Positions 14,379 through 18,883 of a stretch of DNA of 18,883 bases are shown in pieces. The notes beneath the pieces are model-generated. The model worked only from the letters and a program-made list of their open reading frames with translations, was not told the origin of the DNA and ran no database searches. The position numbers and the translations under genes were made by a program. Each line of letters starts with the position of its first letter. Position 1 is the first letter of the stretch. Origin of the DNA: an uncultured Alphaproteobacteria bacterium (GTDB lineage: Bacteria > Pseudomonadota > Alphaproteobacteria > Rs-D84); the NCBI GenBank assembly GCA_947589625.1, contig CANQCM010000007.1:1-18883 (forward strand), given 5' to 3'.

Positions 14379-14621
14379 ATGACACACAATGAAATCTGGA
14401 ATGCAATCGATCAACTGGCGGCGAGCAGAGGCATCTCTTGTTCTGCACTGGCAAAGTTAAGCGGTTTAGACGCGACAGCCTTTAACAAATCTAAACGTTT
14501 AACATCAGTAGGCAAAGAACACTGGCCATCTACGTACAGTATTTATAAAATACTTCAGGCTACAAATACTACATTGCAAGATTTTATAAAGTTCTTACCA
14601 CCTTGCGACATCGTTAAGTGA
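14379..14621 (+). CDS. Small HTH protein A (S24-repressor head, no peptidase domain)
   Basis: The product is 80 aa. 'SALAKLSGLDATAFNKSKR' (residues 22-40) is the helix-turn-helix; 'EHWPSTYSIYKILQATNTTL' (47-66) is the following helical region. This is the layout of the N-terminal DNA-binding domain of alphaproteobacterial CI/LexA-like S24 repressors, which normally run past 200 aa with a self-cleaving peptidase. Here the protein stops after the HTH domain with PPCDIVK. The paralogue at 18243-18485 is identical over residues 45-79. It converges with B on a shared terminator. It is likely a small transcription repressor, perhaps of itself and neighbouring genes. The target is not shown by the sequence beyond the AATAATTCC site. 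Confidence 0.85.
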   Translation: MTHNEIWNAIDQLAASRGISCSALAKLSGLDATAFNKSKRLTSVGKEHWPSTYSIYKILQATNTTLQDFIKFLPPCDIVK

Positions 14622-14667
14622 GATTAATCGCACTCTTGCGACATCGTACAGTAGGATTAATCACTCC
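14603..14667 (+). repeat. 33-bp tandem duplication at the end of gene A
   Basis: TTGCGACATCGT starts at 14603 and again at 14636, each followed by GATTAATC at +19. The second copy continues CAGTAG then GATTAATCAC, which fits the end of the paralogue A' (CAG TAA GATTAATCAC) better than gene A. It is thus a leftover 3' end of another A-type gene. Confidence 0.6.
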
Positions 14668-14672
14668 AGACA

Positions 14673-14700
14673 ACCCCGCAAACCTTCTGTTTTGCGGGGT
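14673..14700. terminator. Bidirectional terminator between HTH genes A and B
   Basis: ACCCCGCAAA, eight-base loop, TTTGCGGGGT makes a ten-base stem between the two convergent stop codons. T tracts are weak on both sides, but the same element is present in the other arm (18192-18229), where it has diverged in the loop while keeping the pairing. Confidence 0.65.
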
Positions 14701-14715
14701 GTTTGCTATCGGCAA

Positions 14716-14955
14716 TCAATCATCGTGTTTAGGAAAATATTTATAAAATTCTACAATAGTCATATTAAATGTATTTAATATTTTAGTAAGAGTACCTGTA
14801 TTTAACCATTTGGGCTTGCCATATTTATCATAGCGCTTAGACTTGTTCAATGTTGATGAACTTAATCCGCATATTTTTGCTAGTTTGGAAAGAGTTAAAT
14901 TGTGTGCTTCGCAAAAGTTGTCGACTGCGTCCCACCAGTCGTTATTTTTATACAT
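14716..14955 (-). CDS. Small HTH protein B (S24-repressor head-like)
   Basis: The product is 79 aa. 'LSKLAKICGLSSSTLNKSKR' (residues 22-41) is the helix-turn-helix, and 'WLNTGTLTKILNTFNMTIVE' (50-69) the C-terminal helices. It is a distant paralogue of A, sharing the NKSKR core and the W-x-x-T block, and is 68/79 identical to B' at 17942-18181. Like A it lacks any sensor or peptidase domain. AGAGG precedes ATG 14955. It is transcribed toward A. The upstream region is closely conserved with that of B', including an inverted repeat covering the ribosome site. It is probably a DNA-binding regulator; partner and target unknown. Confidence 0.85.
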   Translation of the reverse strand: MYKNNDWWDAVDNFCEAHNLTLSKLAKICGLSSSTLNKSKRYDKYGKPKWLNTGTLTKILNTFNMTIVEFYKYFPKHDD

Positions 14956-14957
14956 TT

Positions 14958-15013
14958 TAATACCTCTTTGTTGTGTTGTTTAAGTAAGAAAGTTCAACAA
15001 AATTAAGGTATTA
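14958..15013 (-). promoter_or_regulatory. Inverted repeat over the ribosome site of gene B
   Basis: On the minus strand TAATACCT (15013-15006) pairs with AGGTATTA (14965-14958), which contains part of the AGAGG ribosome site just before ATG 14955. The same pair is kept upstream of B' (17884-17891 and 17932-17939) although the sequence between differs. It could be an operator or a leader hairpin limiting translation. Confidence 0.45.
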
Positions 15014-15020
15014 TGTTTAC

Positions 15021-15056
15021 GGGATATTTCTATGTTTTTATATTAAAAAATATCCC
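15021..15056. repeat. 9-bp inverted repeat (GGGATATTT/AAATATCCC)
   Basis: A perfect nine-base inverted repeat with an 18-base AT-rich loop, just inside the left arm and before the G8 tract at 15067-15074. It has no matching partner in the right arm. It may be a hairpin or operator for the decayed gene that follows. Confidence 0.4.
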
Positions 15057-15094
15057 ACATAAAATAGGGGGGGGTAACAAATTCAAATGATAAA

Positions 15095-15380
15095 ATGAAA
15101 GCATTTTACATCAAAGCTTTAACAAGTGCCATCATCTTGGGACAGGTATTCAGATTCTGATTAGAATTTGTAATGCGCAGAACAATCGTTCCACAATATA
15201 CTGGATAAAAATCGCGATAATGTTTGGGACATTGACCCTGTTACGCGCCATCAAATAAATATAAACACAACGAAAAATATTTATGATGCGTTGAATAAAA
15301 TAAATTCTGAAATTGACAAGTCTGTGACGCATGGCAACGTCAAGCTAAATCGTAATATACAACACCTAATGATTGAATAG
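15095..15380 (+). pseudogene. Decayed gene for a small exported protein
   Basis: ATG 15095 opens a signal-peptide-like sequence, MKAFYIKALTSAIILGQVF, and then the frame stops at TGA (15161-15163). From about 15174 another frame reads 'ILDKNRDNVWDIDPVTRH' and onward to '..KLNRNIQHLMIE' with TAG at 15378-15380. It has good coding character and no stop over about 65 codons. One or two indels between 15150 and 15180 would join the two parts into a protein of about 95 aa. A run of eight Gs (15067-15074) lies 20 bp before the start. There is no family recognition. It faces the glycosyltransferase gene convergently and fills the gap 15046-15417. Confidence 0.5.
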
Positions 15381-15417
15381 CACATTGCAAAAACGTGCAA
15401 AGTTTTTACTTTTATTT

Positions 15418-17433
15418 TTAATATTTCAAACAGAAAGATTGAATAAATAGTCTTTTACGTTTATCTTTTAACATATATCGTACGGATTTTATTGGCATAA
15501 GTTTTATTACCAACCATAATAAAAAAGCATGTATTCTTCTAAAAGTCCCAGGAAACCAAAATTCAGCATCAATCATTGGTGATGTCATCAAATATTGTAA
15601 ATATTCTGGGGTGATTTCATTCAATGGACGTTTCCAAATTTTTACAGATGGCCCCGTATAATGTATAATTTTTGGATTTTTGTGCGCATGCACTAATGCA
15701 TCGTGTCCATAACTGTTTGCTAGCCATGGATATTCTGATGCATTTGTAATATCAGTATGATTAAAAATTTCTTCTAGAACACAATATTCAAATGGTATTG
15801 CACAAATTTTATCTGCAGCCAAGTTTAACACATCTAGATCAAACATTTTAAGTTGTGGACCATAAGTTTGTATAATGTTTAAAAATTTATTTAACATGTT
15901 TTTATTTCGCCATTGTAAGGTATTGGCAATCATAAAACCTGGCATAAAGATAAAAGGCTTGGTGTTTTCTGGGAAGTGTTGGTGAACGCCATTTTTTTCA
16001 TCTTGGCGTTCTGCGATTATACCTGCCCAATCAGCGTTATGCATATTTATTTTATAAATATCTGCCAAATCAGACTTAAACAGCACATCACTATCAGACC
16101 ATATAACGCGATTATATTCTGGTAATAAATCAGCTAATAATAATCTGTAATATGTAGCAATGCCACTCCAGCCCGTGGGTGCTTTTTTCAACAAATTCCT
16201 TTTAACTTTAATCCATCGAATATGATATTTTTGTGTGAATTTACGTTTAGTTTTGTTTTTCAATTTATCATAAAAAACAATAATGTCATATTGTGTGTCG
16301 GGCGATGCGGAATCCAATAAAGATTGAATCGCAATAGATGCTGGCACCGCATAATTGTCGTCAAAGCCAAATACTATTGGAATACGCGTTGTGTGGTTAA
16401 TTGCGTTTGAGATAGATGTTTTCAAATTCTGTAAAGACTTTTGATAAATATTTGATGCAGTTGCAATTAATGCTTGTTGCATTTTATCATAAGCATGCGC
16501 AGTCATTTTATATGCACGTATCATTGCATCGCCTAAATCATTGCCAGAATATATAATACAATTTTTATTATCCAAGCCATAATTTGTAGCAAAGACTTCA
16601 TTTAATATCAATGGTTTCGCAAAACCTAAAGATAATTGCAAAGAACCACTAACTTGACCTTTTAAATAAGATTGATGCGATGGATTGTTTATATCCAAAA
16701 GCCCTAATAAAAAATCAGCGTTTTCAATTTCATTGAACATATCTGGAAATTTTAACCGACCACAAATCCGAACATATTTACTAATATCGTCTGACAATTC
16801 AATTGTCCCCGTACCAATAACAACAACTTGAAAATCTTTTATTCCTGCATCAATTATTTGGTGAATGGCACTAGTTATTATTTTAGGACTTTTTACAGCG
16901 CCAACAGCCGCAAAAATAACTTTTTTATGTTTTGGGCTTATATTAACATTACCAAAATAATGCGGATTCATGCGTTTAACGCCATTCACATCGCCTAATA
17001 CAAAAATACGCCCAGATTTAATCATATTGTGTAATTCTGGAAATTTATCACATGCACGACTAATGGCCTCGTGTACTACTCCAAACAAACCGTATTTTGG
17101 CATTTTTAGCATGTTAAACATTTTCGGTATATGTTTAGCGCACTTATATGATATGCTGTTGAAAAAAACGAAATCATATTTTGTAATAAAATCAGAATCC
17201 AAAAAGGATTTTAGTTGCTTAAGTGTACCAATGAATATGCGCGCAACATTCGGACAACGACACAACGGATATTCTACAACATTTTTAGGGGTCATGAATA
17301 TATCAACATTATATCCCAAATCTAAAAAATATTTAGCATAACCGGGTATAGTTTCTGCATGCCAATCTTGCGTTTCGATGATTAAAACAGATTTTTCGCG
17401 AATATCAGTTAGATTATTAATTAAATTTTTCAT
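15418..17433 (-). CDS. Double glycosyltransferase (GT-B plus GT8 domains)
   Basis: The product is 671 aa and appears to be two enzymes in one chain. Residues about 15-340 have a GT-B look: Rossmann-like 'VLIIETQDW', 'KKVIFAAVGAVKSPKII' (170-186) and the 'LQLSLGFAKPLILNE' region (265-279) usual near the sugar-nucleotide site. Residues about 350-625 are GT8-like: 'IPIVFGFDDNYAVPASIAIQ' at the start, the metal-binding DSD (447-449) in VIWSDSDVLF, and HYTGPSVKIW near residue 605. A basic hydrophobic tail (about 625-671, 'RIHAFLLWLVIKLMPI') suggests membrane attachment. It likely adds two sugars in sequence to a surface polysaccharide or LPS core. The ribosome site is GGTGAAGAG before ATG 17433. 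The gene stands alone between inverted HTH arms, with a possibly invertible promoter upstream. The exact sugars are unknown. Confidence 0.85.
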   Translation of the reverse strand: MKNLINNLTDIREKSVLIIETQDWHAETIPGYAKYFLDLGYNVDIFMTPKNVVEYPLCRCPNVARIFIGTLKQLKSFLDSDFITKYDFVFFNSISYKCAKHIPKMFNMLKMPKYGLFGVVHEAISRACDKFPELHNMIKSGRIFVLGDVNGVKRMNPHYFGNVNISPKHKKVIFAAVGAVKSPKIITSAIHQIIDAGIKDFQVVVIGTGTIELSDDISKYVRICGRLKFPDMFNEIENADFLLGLLDINNPSHQSYLKGQVSGSLQLSLGFAKPLILNEVFATNYGLDNKNCIIYSGNDLGDAMIRAYKMTAHAYDKMQQALIATASNIYQKSLQNLKTSISNAINHTTRIPIVFGFDDNYAVPASIAIQSLLDSASPDTQYDIIVFYDKLKNKTKRKFTQKYHIRWIKVKRNLLKKAPTGWSGIATYYRLLLADLLPEYNRVIWSDSDVLFKSDLADIYKINMHNADWAGIIAERQDEKNGVHQHFPENTKPFIFMPGFMIANTLQWRNKNMLNKFLNIIQTYGPQLKMFDLDVLNLAADKICAIPFEYCVLEEIFNHTDITNASEYPWLANSYGHDALVHAHKNPKIIHYTGPSVKIWKRPLNEITPEYLQYLMTSPMIDAEFWFPGTFRRIHAFLLWLVIKLMPIKSVRYMLKDKRKRLFIQSFCLKY

Positions 17434-17556
17434 TTCTCTTCACCCTATACAACGATTTTGCATTCGATTTGACAATGAAATATAATAAATGCGCCATATA
17501 TCAAAACCGTAGTATCTAACAATTCGTTTCAAGTAGACACCCCATAAAAATTATAG

Positions 17557-17668
17557 GTTGGTTTTATTTTTATTGTTTTTACGTAAATGAGTATATTACA
17601 ACAACAGCAGATTTGCAAGAACTTTAATGAAATTAATCCAATTTGACAAGTATAAAAATAAAACCAAC
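17557..17668. repeat. 17-bp perfect inverted repeat enclosing a promoter (candidate invertible element)
   Basis: GTTGGTTTTATTTTTAT (17557-17573) and its exact reverse complement (17652-17668) enclose 78 bp. The enclosed part contains a minus-strand promoter directed at the glycosyltransferase. This is the layout of an invertible promoter; a long-range hairpin is the alternative. The remaining parts of 17434-17941 hold no gene, only AT-rich leader and the B' upstream region. Confidence 0.55.
17590..17618 (-). promoter_or_regulatory. Putative promoter of the glycosyltransferase gene
   Basis: On the minus strand TTGCAA (17618-17613), 17-bp spacer and TATACT (17595-17590). Transcription would start near 17583, cross the left inverted-repeat copy and reach ATG 17433 after about 150 nt. 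It is the best match in the gap 17434-17941 but was not tested against alternatives. Confidence 0.5.
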
Positions 17669-17883
17669 ATTTTTTCTTTACTAAAAAACATCAAATATCA
17701 CATCAATCAAAATAAAAAAATCAAAAAATTCAGTACGTTATACGCAGGCGATTTTTATAATAAATGAATTATTAAGATTGCATAAAATTACTCTTAACAT
17801 GTGATTTGGTAAAAGACAAACAAATACCGGCATTTAATCGTCAGTATTTTTTATTATTAAAATATAGAAATACACCGTAAACA

Positions 17884-17939
17884 TAATACCTTAATTCGTT
17901 GAATCTGTTTAAGTTAACAGATACAACAAAGAGGTATTA
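17884..17939 (+). promoter_or_regulatory. Inverted repeat over the ribosome site of gene B'
   Basis: TAATACCT (17884-17891) and AGGTATTA (17932-17939) flank 40 bases; the second half overlaps the AGAGG ribosome site before ATG 17942. It is conserved with 14958-15013, although the enclosed bases differ and here include CTGTT-N6-AACAG. Confidence 0.45.
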
Positions 17940-17941
17940 AA

Positions 17942-18181
17942 ATGTTAAAAAATAAAGATTGGTGGGACGCAGTCGACAACTTTTGCGAAACACGCAATTT
18001 AACTCTTTCAAAACTAGCAAAAATATGTGGATTAAGTTCATCAACATTAAATAAATCCAAGCGCTATAACAGATATGGAAAGCCTAAATGGTTAAATACA
18101 AATACACTTACTAAAATATTAAATAAGTTCCATATGACTATTATAGATTTTTATAAATATTTTCCAAAACACGATGATTGA
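17942..18181 (+). CDS. Small HTH protein B' (paralogue of B)
   Basis: The product is 79 aa, 68 identical to B. The helix-turn-helix (residues 22-41) is fully conserved between the two; changes lie at the N-terminus and at 43-44, 54, 62-64 and 68-69. The end FPKHDD is the same. It is transcribed away from the glycosyltransferase and toward A'. Identical recognition helices predict that B and B' bind the same DNA site and can cross-regulate. The role is otherwise as for B. Confidence 0.85.
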   Translation: MLKNKDWWDAVDNFCETRNLTLSKLAKICGLSSSTLNKSKRYNRYGKPKWLNTNTLTKILNKFHMTIIDFYKYFPKHDD

Positions 18182-18191
18182 TTGCCGATGG

Positions 18192-18229
18192 CAACACCCC
18201 GCAAAATCGTATGATTTCGCGGGGTGTTG
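18192..18229. terminator. Bidirectional terminator between HTH genes B' and A'
   Basis: CAACACCCCGC (18192-18202) pairs with GCGGGGTGTTG (18219-18229), with further pairing of AAATC/GATTT inside. It lies between the convergent genes and is the counterpart of 14673-14700. Confidence 0.7.
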
Positions 18230-18242
18230 GGTGTGATTAATC

Positions 18243-18485
18243 TTACTGCACGATGTCGCAAGGCGGGAGGAACTTTATAAAATCCTGCAGGGTGGTATTA
18301 GTCGCCTGAAGTATTTTATAAATACTATAAGTCGATGGCCAGTGCTCTTTGCCGGTCGAAGTGATGCGTTTGGACTTATTGAAAGTTGTTTTATCAAGCC
18401 CACTTAATTTCGCAAGTGCAGAACAACTTAGGTTTTTGCTTTCTGCAAATTTTTCTATAGATTCCCAGAGTTCTATACATTTCAT
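18243..18485 (-). CDS. Small HTH protein A' (paralogue of A)
   Basis: The product is 80 aa, identical to A over residues 45-79 and in most of the helix-turn-helix (CSALAKLSGLD..FNKSKR), but different in the first 20 residues. GGAG before ATG 18485 within an AAAAAGGAGAAAG stretch is the ribosome site. It ends PPCDIVQ. As with A there is no peptidase or sensor domain. The block of near identity at the C-terminus against a diverged N-terminus suggests partial gene conversion between copies. It is a likely small repressor. Confidence 0.85.
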   Translation of the reverse strand: MKCIELWESIEKFAESKNLSCSALAKLSGLDKTTFNKSKRITSTGKEHWPSTYSIYKILQATNTTLQDFIKFLPPCDIVQ

Positions 18486-18511
18486 TTCTTTCTCCTTTTT
18501 CTTATTGCGTA

Positions 18512-18522
18512 GGAATTATTCC
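18512..18522. promoter_or_regulatory. Palindrome upstream of A' (GGAATTATTCC)
   Basis: A perfect 11-bp palindrome 27 bp before the A' start, within TTATGGAATAATTCCT on the minus strand. The same block with one change stands before A (14342-14352). It is a candidate operator for the A-type HTH proteins. Confidence 0.45.
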
Positions 18523-18686
18523 ATAAAACAACCCCAAAACCTAGGAGATTAAAATCCTACAGTGGGCAGGGAAAAAAACGGCTGTTTTTCCTTAAAATCT
18601 GCCGAAAAAAGGGTGGCGTTGTGTTTTTATTCGTGTATGCCAATAGTTATTGTATTTATTAAGAAAATTTAATAAAGCTTACATTG

Positions 18687-18883
18687 CTATATTTTATTTT
18701 CGTTTTCAAATTCTTCATATGTCCCGAGTTCTTTAAAATTAATGTTATATGACCCGTCAGTGTTTTTTGATATTTCTATACTATCAATACCCTTTTGCAT
18801 AAGTATATCATAAGTTAATAATTGATATGCTTGTAAACGCAATACTTTGCGTAATAACCATTTTCCTAAATCCTTATTTGGAT
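18687..18883 (-). CDS. C-terminal part of an unidentified protein (runs off the window)
   Basis: An open frame of 65 codons enters from the right edge and ends at TAG (18689-18687). It begins 'PNKDLGKWLLRKVLRLQAYQ', then has 'LMQKGIDSIEI' and 'GSYNINFKELGTYEEF'. The pattern (G-x-W-L-L-R, then GIDS, then Y-x-I-x-F) reminds me of the C-terminal domain of PLD-type restriction endonucleases such as NgoFVII relatives, but that is from memory and weak. The region 18523-18686 before it is non-coding, with a TAGGA/TCCTA and a GGAAAAA/TTTTTCC hairpin. Confidence 0.6.
   Translation of the reverse strand, partial: PNKDLGKWLLRKVLRLQAYQLLTYDILMQKGIDSIEISKNTDGSYNINFKELGTYEEFENENKI

Larger units (their letters stand above)
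14274..15030. repeat. Left arm of large inverted repeat (HTH genes A and B)
   Basis: This arm carries A (plus), a shared terminator and B (minus). The same set occurs in reverse at about 17862-18610. Matches include the outer TTTTTCGGCAGATTT (14274-14288 against 18610-18595), the A and B genes, the GATTGATTGCCGAT next to the terminators, and the B upstream region through CCGTAAACATAATACCTTAA. Identity is high in B and the 3' part of A and lower in the A upstream region. Boundaries are approximate. Confidence 0.8.
17862..18610. repeat. Right arm of large inverted repeat (HTH genes B' and A')
   Basis: The mirror image of 14274-15030: B' upstream region, B' (plus), terminator, A' (minus), A' upstream region ending in the CGGCAGATTT motif. 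Differences in gene sequence show the duplication is not recent, or that the arms came from different members of a repeated family. Confidence 0.8.

Noticed and set aside
15150..15332. 60-codon minus-strand open frame
   Set aside because: It is the complement of the decayed exported-protein gene, whose plus-strand frame has much better coding character and a signal peptide.

Overview
The window is AT-rich and looks alphaproteobacterial. The best clue is four small helix-turn-helix proteins that resemble the N-terminal 'head' of the CI/LexA-like (S24) repressors common in that class. The AT bias and many decaying genes suggest a host-associated lineage. That placement is inference, since no rRNA or other marker gene is present.

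Positions 27-14040 are a genomic island inserted at a tRNA-Asn(GTT) gene. The intact tRNA (13990-14065, minus) sits at the right end. A displaced 51-bp copy of its 3' end (27-77) marks the left end. Inside each end lie short GGTAGCAAA repeats, probable integrase arm sites. Left to right the island carries: a conserved hypothetical gene (282-1040); a tyrosine integrase with a +1 frameshift (1030-2206); a small secreted repeat protein with an internal stop (2276-2653); a 63-nt vestige of a second integrase tail (2752-2814); an AAA/DUF4143 ATPase behind a duplicated palindromic operator (2929-4155); a minus-strand pair formed by a two-TM GAF-like protein and a Panacea-domain protein (4225-5545), which is a candidate toxin-antitoxin or defence module; a type I restriction-modification operon hsdM-hsdS-hsdR followed by an NTF2-like gene (11107 down to 5734); a serine recombinase with an internal stop; and several small mobile-element genes including an excisionase/AlpA-like HTH protein. 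hsdM is frameshifted in a seven-G tract exactly at its catalytic NPPF motif, so the RM system is off or phase-variable as read here.

Positions 14066-18883, beyond the tRNA, form a symmetrical islet. A convergent pair of HTH genes (A plus, B minus) sharing a terminator is repeated in inverted orientation on the far side (B' plus, A' minus). Between the arms lie a decayed small exported-protein gene and a 671-aa double glycosyltransferase (GT-B plus GT8). A minus-strand promoter about 160 bp upstream of the glycosyltransferase lies inside a 78-bp segment bounded by a perfect 17-bp inverted repeat, the layout of an invertible promoter. This region is the best candidate for an undescribed system: phase-variable surface glycosylation bracketed by duplicated repressor-like genes. 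The last 197 bases hold the C-terminal part of another gene.

Four genes carry single-base lesions (integrase, repeat protein, hsdM, serine recombinase). This may be real decay of the island or, for the two indels, sequencing error.
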